Positions 1 to 12,206 of a DNA stretch of 64,000 bases are shown piece by piece. Position 1 is the stretch's first letter. The number at the start of each line of letters is the position of its first letter. Origin of the DNA: Zygnema cylindricum. Its lineage: Eukaryota; Streptophyta; Zygnematophyceae; Zygnematales; Zygnemataceae. Both the position numbers and the translations under genes were made by a program. Under the pieces are notes generated by a model. The model had not been told where the DNA came from and made no database searches. It was given only the letters and a program-made list of their open reading frames with translations. The DNA lies in assembly GCA_037447655.1 (NCBI GenBank), contig JBBHKE010002760.1:46591-110590 (forward strand), written 5' to 3'.

Positions 1-1020
1 ATATGAGATTTGGACACATTCACCCACTTTGACTTTCCCTTAGAAATACAGCCACCCTGGCAGACAAAAACTCTGACCGACTACACCCCTGTGTAGCCTG
101 GACTCCCCTGAGTCCGCAGCAAAAAGAATCACTGTAAATGGTCAAGTAAATTGATAGTTATGGCTGGCCAAAGTTTGCCATTTATACAGGGTGCTCTCTG
201 GGAGAGGCAGCTGCCTACCCAAAATTTTCTAAGTCCTATTCCCTTTCTGAAACTCTATCTACTGAAGTACGGCACCAATCAAATTACTGTGTCGTACAGA
301 AAAGTACAGGTGCCGGTGTACTTTCTGTACGGCCATTGTACGACATGGCCAAAATGTCGACACGTGTCAAATCAGGATTAGTTCTTGTAATCTCCGGAAT
401 TCCCGTAATCCAATGTTATTACGCCACGTGTTATCTGACGTGGCAAAGACCGTAAAACGCCAAAAGTACATTTCCGTGATCGCGGCGCCTATCGCGGCCG
501 TCCGATCAAAACCGGCTATAATCCTAGCCGCTGAAATTCGTCGCGCGGTATTCGTTTCGCTATCGAAACAAATGCGCGGTATTTGTTTCGCTATCGAAAC
601 AAATGCGCGGTATCCGTTCTGTCCACATACCGTACTTCGTACTGAATCAAACTGTATCTATGTACAAAGTATTTATAAGCCGTTAAACCGATTTATCTAC
701 ATATAAAGATTTATATATTTATCAAACCCTATATATCGTAATATCATTCCTAGACTTAACGGCTAGAGCTAACGGCTAATGCCGGTTGACGGACGACAGG
801 TACCAGGATCAATTCCTGCATCCGACAACTAACTTTTGGTAAGTCTACCTAATTCACCCCCTGTCTTCTCTAGAGAGCCTAGGCAGCCATGGCTCTAGCT
901 CCCTATCCAGCCTTTAGTGACTACAACAAGTGTGGGGGCTTGGATAGGGGAGTTAGAGGCAGACCGCCTCAGCTCTTTTTCTATCCTAATACAGACCTAG
1001 AAAATTCTCAAATATCAACA
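1..1020 (-). mobile_element. LTR fragment, family L1 (copy a), cut by window start
   Basis: Minus-strand LTR whose 5' terminus (TGTTGATATTTG) lies at 1,020 and whose 3' part runs off the window. It aligns by eye with the complete L1 LTR at 20,961-22,145 and with the gypsy 5' LTR at 58,231-58,714. It contains the LTR hairpin at 293-331 and a tRNA-like antisense block around 755-830. Satellite DNA starts at 1,021 with no internal retrotransposon sequence, so it is either a solo LTR or a truncated element. Confidence 0.75.
293..331. promoter_or_regulatory. Conserved hairpin in L1 LTR
   Basis: The arms CGTACAGAAAAGTAC and GTACTTTCTGTACG can pair over about 14 bp around a short GC-rich loop. A diverged version of the same hairpin is seen in nearly every LTR of this window, upstream of the TATA-like box in LTR orientation. 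Its function is unknown; a promoter or RNA-structure role is inference. Confidence 0.5.
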
Positions 1021-3840
1021 TTATAAACATGGTTCAAGGTTTATTTTACCTCTTTTTGTGACCGGGAACAATAAACGTTGTTTGTTACAAATATCTTTGT
1101 TAACGCAAACTCAAATTTGTGTTAGAATGAGCTTTAACAATATAAAGAGTTTGTTGCCACTATTTTATTTAGCGCAAACACAAACTTGTGTTATATACAT
1201 GGTTCAAGGTTTATTGTACCTCTTTTTGTGACTGCAGTACTAAACGTTGTTTGTTACAAATATCTTTGTTAGCACAAACTCAAATTTGTGTTAGAAAGAT
1301 GGTTTAGGTTTTTTTTTACCTATTTTTGTGAGCGTTAACAATATTAAGAGTTTTTTACCACTATTGTTGTTACCGCAAACACAAACTTGTGTTATAAACA
1401 TGGTTCAAGGTTTGTTTTACTTCTTTTTGTGACCGCTTCTAATAAACCTTTTTTGTTACAAATATCTTTGTTATCCCAATCTCAAATATGTGTAAAAGAC
1501 ATGGTTGAGGGTTTTTTTAAACTATTTTTGTGAGCTTAACAATATAAAGAGTTTGTTGCCACTATTGTTGTAAGCGCAAACACAAACTTGTGTTATAAAC
1601 ATGGTTTGAAGTTTATCCTACCTCTTTTTGTGACCGCGAACCATAAATGTTCTTTGTTACATTTATTTTTTAGTGCAAACTCAAATTTGTGTTAGAAACA
1701 GGTTTAGGGTTTTTATTTATTTATTTTTGTGAGTGTTAACAATATAAAGTGTTTGTTACCACTATGGTTTTTAGCGGAACACAAACTTGTATTGTAAACA
1801 TGGTTTGGAGTTTAATTTCCTCTTTTTTTGAGTGCGAACAATAAACGTTGTTTGTTACAAACATCTTTGGTAGCGCAAACTCAAATTTGTGTTAAAAACA
1901 TGGTGTAGGGATTTTTTTTACTATTTTTGTGAGCGTTAACAATATAAAGAGTTTGTTTTCACTATTCTTGTTAGCAAAAACACAAACTTGTGTTATAAAC
2001 ATAGTTTAAGGGTTATTTTACTTATTTTTGTGAGCGCGAACAATAAACGTTGTTTATTACAAATATATTTGTTAGCGCAAAGTCAAACTTGTGTTAGAAA
2101 CATGGTTTAGGGTTTTTTTTTTAATATTTTTGTGAGCGTTAACAATATAAAGAGTTTCTTGCCACTATTTTTGTTAGCGCAAACACAAACTTGTAATATA
2201 AACATGATTCAAGGTTCATTTATCTCTTGTTGTGACTGCGAACAATTAACGTTGTTTGTTACAAATATCTTTGTTAGCGCAAACTCAAATTTGTGTTAGA
2301 ATGAGCGTTAACAATATTAAGAGTTTGTTGCCACTATTTTTGTTAGCGCAAACACAAACTTATGTTGTATACATGGTGCAAGGTTTATTTTTCCTCTTTT
2401 TGTGACTGCAGTAATAATCGTTGTTTGATACAAATATCTTTGTTAACGCAAACCCAATTTTGTGTTTGAAACATGGTTTGTAGTTTTTTTTTTAATATTT
2501 TTGTGAGTGTTAACAATATAAAGTGTTATTTACCACTATTGTTGTTAGCGCAAACACACTCTTGTGTTATCAACATGGTTCAGAACTTATTCTACCTTTT
2601 TTTGTGACCGCGAACATTAAACGTTGTTGGTTACAAATATCTTTGTTAGCGCAAACTCAAATTTGTGTTAAAAACATGGTTTAGATTTTTTTTTAACTAT
2701 TTTTATGAGCGTTAACAATATAAAGTGTTTGTTACCACTATTGTATTTAGCGCAAACACAAACTTGTGTTATAAACATGGTTCGGATTTTATTTTACCTC
2801 TTTTTGTGATCGCGAAAATAAACGATGTTTGTAACAAATATCTTTGTTATCGCAAACTCATATTTGTGTTAGAAACATGGTTTAGGATTTTTTTTAACTA
2901 TTTTTGTGAGCGTTAACAATATAAAGTGTTTGATAGCACTACTGTTGTTAAGGCAAACACAAACTTGTGTTATAAACATGGTTCAATGTTTATTTTACCT
3001 CTTTTTGTGACCGCGAACAATAAACGTTGTTTGTTACAAATATCTTTGTTAGCGCAAACTCTAATTTGTGTGAGAAACATGGTTTAGGGTATTTTTCAAC
3101 TATTTTTTTGAGCGTTAACAATATAAAGACCTTGTTGCCACTATTGTTGTCAGGGCAAACACAAACTTGTGTTATAAACATGGTTCAAGGTTAATTTTAC
3201 CTCTTTTTGTGACCGTGAACAATAAACGTTGTTTGTTACAAATATATTTGTTAGCGCAAACTCAAATGTGTGTTAGAAACATGGTTTAATTTTTTTTTTT
3301 TAAATATTTTTGTGAGCGTTATCAATATAAAGTGTTTTTTACTACTATTGTTGTTAGGGCAAACACAAACTTGTGTTATAAACATGGTTCGAAGTTTATT
3401 CTACCTTTTTTTGTGACCGCAGACATTAAACGTTGTTTGTTATTAATTTCTTTGTTAGCCCAAACTCTAATTTGTGTGAGAAACATGGTTTAGGGTTTTT
3501 TTCAACTATTTTTGTGAGCGTTATCAATATAAAGACCTTGTTGCCAAAATTGTTGTTAGCGCAAACACAAACTTGTGTTATAAACATGGTTCAAGGTTAA
3601 TTTTACCTCTTTTTGTGACCGCGAACAATAAACGTTGTTTGTTACAAATATATTTGTTAGCGCAAACTCAAATGTGTGTTAGAAACATGGTTTAGTTTTT
3701 TTTTTTTTAATATTTTTGTGAGCGTTATCAATATAAAGAGTTTTTTACCACTATTGTTGTTAGCGCAAACACAAACTTGTGGTATAAACATGGTTCAAGG
3801 TTTATTTTAACTCTTTTTGTGACCGCGAAAAATAAACCTT
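1021..3840. repeat. Satellite A: ~200-bp dimeric tandem array
   Basis: About 14 head-to-tail copies of a roughly 200-bp unit. Each unit consists of two related ~100-bp halves, one with 'AACATGGTTCAAGG' and the other with 'AAACATGGTTTAGGG', both followed by a 'TTAGCGCAAAC' block. This is a two-monomer higher-order repeat. One unit near 1,027-1,197 is about 30 bp short. Short open frames inside it are by-products of the repeat. Confidence 0.9.
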
Positions 3841-6800
3841 GTTATTCCTAACTGTTTGTGTAATTTGGTAACAATTCTTGTTATCCCTAAGTGTTTGTGT
3901 AAATTAGGTAACAATTCCTGTTAGCGCTTTCTTTTTTGTGTAATTTAGGAAATAATTCTGGTTATCGCTAACAATTTGTGTAAATCAGGTAACAATTCAT
4001 GTTAGCGCTAACAGTTTGTGTAAGTTAGGTAACAATTCTTGTTATCACTAACTGTTTGTGTAATTTAGATATCAATTCGTGTTAGCGCTAAGAATTTGTG
4101 TAATTTAGGTAACAATTCCTATTAGCGCTAACTATTTCTGTAATTTACGTAACAATTCTTATTATCGCTAATAGTTTGTGTAATTTAAATAACAATTCTT
4201 GTTAGCGCTATTAGTTTGTGTTATTTAGATTACATTTCTTGTTATCGCTTATTGTTTCTGTAATTTAGGTAACAATTCTTGTTATCGCTAACTGTTTGTG
4301 TAATTTAGGTAACAATTTTTGTTATGGCTAACTATTTGTGTAATTTAGGAAATAATTTTTGTTAGCGCTAACTGTTTATGTAAGTTAGATAACAATTCTT
4401 GTTAACGCTAACAGTTTGTGTAATTTAGGTAACAATTAGTGCTATCGCTAACATATTGTGTAATTTAGATAACAATTCCTGTTACCGCAAACTATTTTTG
4501 TAATTTAGGTAACAATTCTTGTTATCGCTAACTGTTTGTGTAATTTAGGTAACAATTTTTGTTATGGCTAACTGTTTGTGTAATTTAGGAAACAATTTTT
4601 GTTAGCGCTAACTGTTTGTATAAGTTAAATAACAATTAATGTTAGCGCTAACAATTTGTGTCATTTATATTACAATTCCTGTAATCGCTAACATATTGTG
4701 TAATTTAGATAACAATTCCTGTTACTGCAAACTATTTTTGTAATTTAGGTAACAATTCTTGTTATCGCTAATTGCTTGTGTAATTTACAAAACAGTTTTT
4801 GTTATCGCCAACAGTTTGTGTAATTTAGGTAACAATTTCTGTGATAGCTAACTGTTTGTGTAAGTTAGATAACAATTCTTGTTAATTCTAACAATTTGTG
4901 TAATTTAGGTAACAATTATTGCTATCGCGAACAGTTTGTGTAAGTTAGATAAAAATTCCCGTTCGCGCTAACTGATTGTGTAATTAAGATTACAATTCTT
5001 CTTATCTCTAATTGTTTGTGTAATTTAGATAACAATTCCCGTTAGCGCTAACTGTTTTGTAATTTAGGTAACAATTCCTGTTATCGCTAACTATTTGTGT
5101 AATTAAAGTAACAATTCTTGATATCGCTAACAGTTTGTGTAATTTAGGTAACAATTCTTGCTATTGCTAGCTGTTTGTGTAATTTAGGTTACAATTTTTG
5201 TTATCGCTAACAGCTTGTGTAAGTTAGGTGTGAATTCCTATTAGCGCTAACAAGTAGTTTTATTTAGATAACAATTCCTGTTATTGCTAACAGTTTGTGT
5301 AAGTTTGGTATTAATTCTTGTTATCGCTAACTGTTGTGTAAGTAAGGTAACCATTATTGTGAGCTATAACAGTTTGTATAAGTTAGATAACTATTCCTAT
5401 TATCCAAAACTGTTTTTGTAATTTTGGTAACAATTCCTGTTATAGCTAACTGTTTGTGAAAGTTAGGTAACCAACCTTGTTAGCTGTATTAGTTTGTGTA
5501 AGTTAGATAACAATTCTTGTTTGAGCTAACTGTGTGTGTAATTTAGATTACAATTCATGTTATTGCTAACAGTTGTTGTAATTTAGGTAACAATTCATGT
5601 TATCGCTAACTGATTGTGTAATTTAGGTAACAATTCTTGTTATTGCTAATTGTTTGTGTAATTTAGGTAACAATTCTTGTTATCGCTAATAGTTTGTGTA
5701 AGTTAGATAACAATTCCTGTAAGCACTAACAGTTTGTGTAATTGAGGTAACCATTCTTAATATCGCTAATTGTTTGCGTAATTTAGGTAACAAATCTTGT
5801 TATCGCTAACTGTTTGTGTAATATAGGTAACAATTCCTGTTATCGCTAAGTGTTTGTGTAATTTAGGTAACAATTCTTGTTAACACTAATTGTTTGTATA
5901 ATTTAGGTAACAATTCTTGTTTTTGCTAACAGTTTGTGTAATTTAGGTAACAATTCCTGTTATCGCTAACAGTTTGTGTAAATTAGATAAAAATTTGTGT
6001 TATCACTAAGAGTTTGTTTAATTTAGATAACAATTCGTGTTAGCGCTAAGAGTATGTGTAAATGAGGTAACCATTCTTACTATCGCTAATTGTTTATGTA
6101 ATTTAGGTAATAATTATTGTTATCGCAAACAGATTGTGTAATTTAGGTAACAATTCCAGTTATCGCTTTCTGTTTTTGTACTTTAGGTAACAATTTTTGT
6201 TATCGCTAACTATTTGTGTAATATAGTTAACAATTGTTGTTATCGCTAGTTGTTTGTGTAATATAGGTTACAATTATTGTTATCGCTAACTGTTTGTGTA
6301 AATTAGATAACAATTTATGTTCTCGCTAACAGTTTGTGTAATTTAGGTAAATATTCCTGTTAGCGCTATCTTTTTGTGTAATTTAGGAAATAATTATTGT
6401 TATCGCTATCAATTTGTGTAAATCAGGTAACAATTCCTGTTAGCGCTAACAGTTTGTGTAAGTTAGGTAACAATTCTTGTTATCACTAACTGTTTGTGAA
6501 ATTTAGGTAACATTTCCTGTTATCGCTAACTGTTTGTGTAATTTAGATATCAATTCCTATTAGCGCTAAGATTTTGTGTTATTTAGGTAACAATACCTAT
6601 TAGCGCTAACTGTTTCTGTAATTTAGGTAACAATTTTTGTTATCGCTAACTGTTTGTGTAATTTAGGTAACAATTATTGTTGTCGCAAACAGTTTGCGTA
6701 ATTTAGGTAACAATTCTTGTTATCGCTAATAGTTTGTGTAAGTTAGATAACAATTCATATTAGGGCTAACAGTTTGTGTAAGTGAGATTACAATTCCTGT

Positions 6801-9230
6801 TAATCGTTAAGAGTTTGTGTAATTTAGATAACAATTCTTGTTATCGCTTATGGTTTGTGTAATTTAGGTGGCAATTATTGTTATCGCTAACTATTTGTGT
6901 AATTTAGGTAACAATTCTTGTTATGGCTAACTGTTTGTGTAATTTAGGTAACAATTATTGTTATTGCTAACTGTTTGTGTAAGTTATATAACAATCTTGT
7001 TAGCGCTAACAGTTTGTGTAATTTAGGTAACAATTACTGTTATTGCTAACAGTTTGTGTAAGTTAAATAACAATTCATGTTAGCGCTAAGAGTTTGTGTA
7101 ATTTAGATTATAATTCCTATTATCGCTAACATATTGTATAATTTAGATAACAATTCTTGTTATAGCAAACTATTTATTTAATTTAGGTAACAATTCTTGT
7201 TATCGCTAATTGCTTGTGTAATTAAGGTAACAATTCTTGTTATCGCTAATAGTTTGTGTGATTTAGGTAACAATTCATGTTATAGCTAACTGTTTGTGTA
7301 AGTTAGGTAACGAACCTTGTTAGCTCTAACAGTTTGTGTAAGTTAGATAACAATTCCTATTAGCGCTAACTATTTGTGTAATTAATATTACAATTCTTGT
7401 TATCGCTAATAGTTTGTGTAATTTAAGTAACAATTATTGTTATCTCTAATTGTTTGTGTAATTTAGGTACCAATTCTTGTTATCGCTAAAAGTTTGTGTA
7501 ATTTAGATACAAATTTTTGTTAGCGCTAACTGTTTCTGTAGTTTTGGTAAGAATTCCTTTAATCGTTACCTGTTTGTGTAATTTAGGTAACAATTCTTGT
7601 TATCGCTAAGTGTTTGTGTAAAGTAGATAACAATTATTGTTATCGCTAACAATTTGTGTAAATAAGAAATCAATTCTTGTTAGCACTAACTGTTTGTGTA
7701 ATTTAGCTAACAATTCTTGTTATTGCTAACTGTTTGTGTAATTTGGTAACAATTCTTGTTATCCCTAAGTGTTTGTGTAAATTAGGTAACAATTCCTGTT
7801 AGCGCTTTCTTTTTGTGTAATTTAGGAAATAATTCTTGTTATCGCTAACAATTTGTGTAAATTAGGTAACAATTCATGTTACGGCTAACAGTTTGTGTAA
7901 GTTACGTAACAATTCTTGTTATCACTAACTGTTTGGGTAATTTAGGTAACAATTCCTGTTATCGCTAACTGTTTGTATAATTTAGATATCAATTCATGTT
8001 AGCGCTAAGAATTTGTGTAATTTAGGTAACAATTCCTATTAGCGCTAACTGTTTATGTAATTTAGGTAACAATTCTTATTTTTGCTAATACTTTCTCTAA
8101 TTTAAATAACAATTCCTGTTAGCGCTATTAATTTGTGTTATTTAGATTACAATTCTTGTTATCGCTTATTGTTTGTGTATTTTAGGTAACAATTCTTGTT
8201 ATGGCTAACTGTTTGTGTAATTTAGGAAACAATTTCTGTTATAGCTAACTGTTTGTGTAAGTTAGATAACAATTCTTGTTAACGCTAACAGTTTGTGTAA
8301 TTTAGGTAACAATTATTGCTATCGCTAACAGTTTGTGTAAGTTAGATAAAAATTCCTGTTAGCGCTAACTGTTTGTGTAATTAAGATTACAATTCTTGTT
8401 ATCGCTAACAGTTTGTGTAATTTAGGTAAAAATTCTTGTCATCTCTAATTGTTTGTGTAATTTAGGTACCAATTCTTGTTATCGCTAAAAGTTTGTGTAA
8501 TTTAGATAACAATTCCTGTTAGCGCTACGTGTTTCTGTATTTTAGGTAAGAATTCTTGTTATCGCTAACTATTTGTGTAATTAAAGTAACAATTCTTGAT
8601 ATCGCTAACAGTTTGTGTAATTTAGGTAACAATTTTGGTTATCGCTTACAGTTTGTGTAAGTTAGGTAACCATTTTTGTTAGCTCTAACAGTTTGTGTAA
8701 GTTAGATAACAATTCCTGTTAGCGTTAATAGTTTGTGTAATTTAGGTAACAATTCTTGTTATCGCTAATTGTTTGTTCAATTTAGGTACCAATTTTTGTT
8801 AAAGCTAGCAGTTTGTGTAATTTAGATAACAATTTTGTTTTCGCTAACTGTTTTTGTAATTTAAGTAACAATTCTTGTTGTTGCTAAAAGTTTGTGTAAT
8901 TTAGGTAACAATTCCTGTTATCGCTAATAGTTTGTGTAAGTTAAGTAACCATTCTTGTTAGCTCTAACAGTTTGTGTAAGTTAAATAACAATTCTTGTTA
9001 TCGTGAACTATTTCTGTAATTAATGTAACCTTTCTCGTTAGCGCTAACAGTTTGTGTAAGTTAGATAACAATTCTTGTTATCGCTAATTGTTTCTGTAAT
9101 TTAGGTCACAATTCTTATTATCGCTAACAGTTTGTGTAATATAAGTAACAACTCTTGTTATCGCTAACTGTTTCTGTAATTAAGGTAACCTTTCTTGTTA
9201 ACGCTATAAGATTGTGTAACTTAGATAACA
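3841..9230. repeat. Satellite B: 40-bp tandem array (~135 copies)
   Basis: A strict 40-bp period continues for about 5.4 kb, with divergence between copies. The unit reads roughly 'GTAACAATTC' + 'TTGTTATCGCTAAC' + 'TGTTTGTGTAATTTAG'. Many copies carry the perfect 12-bp palindrome GTTAGCGCTAAC. The array abuts satellite A directly at 3,840/3,841 and cuts off a gag gene at 9,231. No genes are present. Confidence 0.95.
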
Positions 9231-9898
9231 GTGGACGGTACCTTGGCCGAAATATAAAATGGATGGAAAAGGAAAAATCATGAGTGTCTAAGGGTTATCA
9301 ATAAATCCTTGACTGAGGATTTAGTAATGTCAAATCTAAGTTTCAAAAAGGCAGTTGAATTATGGAAGTGCTTAGAATGTATTTATGCAAAGACTTCTTT
9401 ATATCATTAGCTTAGCAATGTTACCAAAATAGTTGAACACAAGTATGTATGAGGTAATATGGAGAAACACTGTATTGACTTACAAGTATTATTTGCAAAA
9501 AATTGATTTGGTAGGAGGAAACTTCAGAGATATCTTGTAAATAAAAATTCTACCTAAAGAATATAAGAGCGCATTCGATTGATTGACTGTAATTGACAAA
9601 AAGGATTGGAGTTTAGGTGTAGCTAGACGAGTTGTTCTAGAAGAAGAGGCTAATAAAAAGGTTCTATCAAGTGAGAGGAATATAATGGAATCTAAGTCTC
9701 AGTTTCGGAAAATTATAGGTAATTGTGAGTTCGGAGATCTGCCTAAAAAATGTTTTTTACTATAATAACTTAGGACATACCTTCAGGGTATGTCCATTGT
9801 ATAAAAGTGCATGTGCTACAGGGGAATTTCAAAGATGGATGGGACAACAACCTAGTCCACCCCTCAACAAGAAGGGACTCAAGTTCTTTCGTAAGTGA
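9231..9898 (+). pseudogene. Gag remnant, family B copy A
   Basis: Homologous by eye to the better preserved family B gag at 60,109-60,825, but it lacks about 45 N-terminal residues because the 40-bp satellite replaces them, and it carries stops and a frameshift. The segment with 'SERNI.ESKSQF' and the degenerate zinc knuckle (Cys lost at the second position of CX2CX4HX4C) are recognisable near 9,660-9,800. In this copy the reading continues past the position of the stop used at 60,823-60,825. Structural capsid-type role by family. Confidence 0.65.
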
Positions 9899-9934
9899 GA
9901 GACAAGAATTGACATCTGACAAAATGAATACAGT

Positions 9935-10420
9935 GTGTTGAAAAATTTATTTATTTACCGAACCTTTTGTGTTGTTTGGAATGAGGAGAAAAATATGACA
10001 GAAAAAGATCCCGTTGCTGTCAACATTTCCTATGACAAATTGGTGAGTGACACACAATTACTTAAAGAAGAGGCAACTACAATAAGAGAAGCCAAAGGAA
10101 GTGGAGGGCACATGGATGTGGAAGAAACTGGAAAGATTATTGCTACCAAAAATAGTGAGGAGAAAGAAGAAAGTGAAAAAGACTCGGTTTATGTAACTCC
10201 TTCTAGTTATAAATTGGTGTGTAAGCATGACGTACAAGGAGAAGAAATTCATGAAGTAAGGGGAGTTAAAGAAGTAAACTTTAATTTGGCTGAAGATTAT
10301 TCTTCAGAAATAGAGAACTCTGAAATGAAAACAAAACTTCAAGAAAAGGAAAGAGATAACGATGAGATGGAAAAGAGTATTTACACAAAATGGGGAATTA
10401 ACATCAAAAGTGGAAAATAG
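9935..10420 (+). CDS. Acidic coiled-coil-like ORF of family B element
   Basis: 161 codons, or about 141 from the internal Met in 'NMTEKDP'. Very rich in Glu, Lys and Asp, without a recognised domain or Cys/His motif; parts look like coiled coil. It lies directly downstream of gag, where pol would be expected. Its last 59 bases overlap a basic ORF in the next frame, so the two may once have been one frame or an acidic/basic pair. Function unknown; it could also be a captured host fragment. Too little for a name. Confidence 0.4.
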   Translation: MLKNLFIYRTFCVVWNEEKNMTEKDPVAVNISYDKLVSDTQLLKEEATTIREAKGSGGHMDVEETGKIIATKNSEEKEESEKDSVYVTPSSYKLVCKHDVQGEEIHEVRGVKEVNFNLAEDYSSEIENSEMKTKLQEKERDNDEMEKSIYTKWGINIKSGK

Positions 10421-10802
10421 TGTGGGTTTAAAAACTATTGAACTCATCCAAAAACAAGTAAAAATTGCTAATAAAATGAGACTAAAGAAAAAAGTTCATG
10501 CAACTGCTAGGAAGAGGAAAGAGCAGCTAACTGAAAAGAGGGTGAGAATGAATATATTGAAAATACATACACTTAAGAGAAGTAGCAGATCTATGGAAAA
10601 AGACCGAAAGTTAGTAAGAAAAATTTCACCTTACAGAGGTAGTAAGAGGGGAAACCATGGAAAAACTATGAACAGATCAGCGAGTCATAAGAAATCAAGA
10701 AAAAGAGAAAGATTGCGCAAACACATTTGGAGAAGAAAACTGTTACAAAATAGATCACACCGAAGAACACAACAAGAAACACTGAGAGAATGTGTAACGT
10801 GA
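10362..10802 (+). CDS. Strongly basic ORF of family B element
   Basis: 146 codons, unusually rich in Lys and Arg over its whole length (for example 'HKKSRKRERLRKHIWRRK'), in the +1 frame relative to the acidic ORF it overlaps. The composition would suit nucleic-acid binding, but no motif proves it. The start codon is uncertain because the basic stretch could begin by frameshifting from the upstream ORF. It may be degenerate coding DNA. Confidence 0.35.
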   Translation: MRWKRVFTQNGELTSKVENSVGLKTIELIQKQVKIANKMRLKKKVHATARKRKEQLTEKRVRMNILKIHTLKRSSRSMEKDRKLVRKISPYRGSKRGNHGKTMNRSASHKKSRKRERLRKHIWRRKLLQNRSHRRTQQETLRECVT

Positions 10803-11683
10803 AACTGTGGAGACTTTAAGGACTTTTCAGGAAATTTTATGAGACATTGGTGCAGCAATGTCAACAACATACATCTAACAAAATGGAGGGCGTGGAAGCT
10901 TCTAATGGGGGACAATGTGCAGCAATTGTTTGATAAAGTGTGTAGGTGATTGGTTTTCGGGAAAATCTGATAACATGGCTAGGTGACAAATACAAATGGC
11001 GATTCGAATTCTCGGGAGAGATGTTATAACATTAGTGAAGAGACAGTTTGGCATTTATGGCTTACGGGGAGCTGTTACAAGATAAATTTTGCAAGGTGGT
11101 GGTTTTTCAAAAAGACGAATAGGAAATAGCGAAGGTAGCAGGAGCAATGGCAACATCAACAAAACAGTGGTGATGTGTTGTTTTTGCTAAAAAATTTGTA
11201 TGATGAAGAGTGGGGGTTGATAGTAATTTTTGAATCTCTAAATATTTTCTTTTGTGTGTATATCCATTAGAATAGATATAACAACATACAAAATGGACTA
11301 CTGAGTCTAAAGCTTTAGGGGAGTGTTGAGATAGAAAGTTGTAGTCTCAGTAGATGAGACTGTGAGGAAGAAGTTAAGGGTAAAAAGGAGCGATTGCTAG
11401 GGCTGCGATGTCAAAATAACGCAACATTACAACATAGCAGTACAGGTGCATAATTTATTCTTACTGGGTTGCTTTATACTAATTTGCGCAGCATGGCAAC
11501 ATAACAGTACACACGGCACTTTGTATTCATACTGCGCTGCGATGTCAACCTAGCGCAGCGTAGTAGCAAAACAATACACGCTCCACTTTTACTGCACTGC
11601 GATATCGAACTAGCGCAGCGTAGCAGCATAGCATTTCACGCTGCATATTTTTATGGGTGCACGAAACTAAATTTTGAGGGGAG
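10803..11683 (+). other. 3' untranslated region of family B element with ~85-bp repeats
   Basis: No usable reading frame. From about 11,400 there are roughly three imperfect repeats built on 'CAGCGTAGCAGCATAGCA' and 'GCGCTGCGATGTCAA', much more GC-rich than the surroundings. The same block is found at 59,025-59,130 (plus) and 62,680-62,800 (minus). It ends with the purine tract 'TTTTGAGGGGAG', a plausible polypurine tract next to the LTR. Confidence 0.6.
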
Positions 11684-12206
11684 TATTATTTTGAAAAGTT
11701 AGTTTTGTGCGTACGAGACACTTTTTGTGCGTAACTGCTAAGTGGATTTAATATGGAGACTCGAATAAATTCAGGGATTGGGGGAGCGAACATACGGATA
11801 TAATTAAAGTGGCGTGAATTGGCGCAAAAGAATGGATGGCGGATCGTGAAGCGCTCCGATATGGAATAAACGAAATATTGAAATAAGCGCCGCTAGTACG
11901 GCGGAGCTGCGATGCTGTTAAGTCAACGCAGCTGCAGCTATTTTTATGATCCGTAGGGACAGCGCAATCGAGTAATGATGATTGTACGGTAGTGGTAGCT
12001 TAGTAGTTGCTTAGCGGTAGCTTGGATTTTGACATACGAAGATTGCGGAGATGTCGGTGTAAATAGTCTATACAACACAGGTTTTTCCTTTTGGCTAATT
12101 AGTTTATTAGAGTAGATAAAGTACGGCTGGTATGCCTCCGTACATTCAATAGTGAAATCTTTGAGTATAACTTGCAGGACTTAGATTATTTTATGTATCG
12201 CAGTCA
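11684..12206 (+). mobile_element. LTR of family B, copy A (~523 bp)
   Basis: Starts TATTATTTTGAAAAG (TGTTGTTTTGAAAAG in copy C) after a polypurine tract and ends near CAGTCA. It is followed within a few bases by TTATCAGAGC, which resembles the initiator-Met tRNA primer-binding site typical of plant copia elements. Homologous LTRs lie at 59,152-59,715 and 62,078-62,649. Confidence 0.65.

Noticed and set aside
3841-9230. Regular short repeats suggested a CRISPR-like array
   Set aside because: The 40-bp units are directly contiguous, with no unique spacers, no cas genes and clearly eukaryotic surroundings; it is a satellite.
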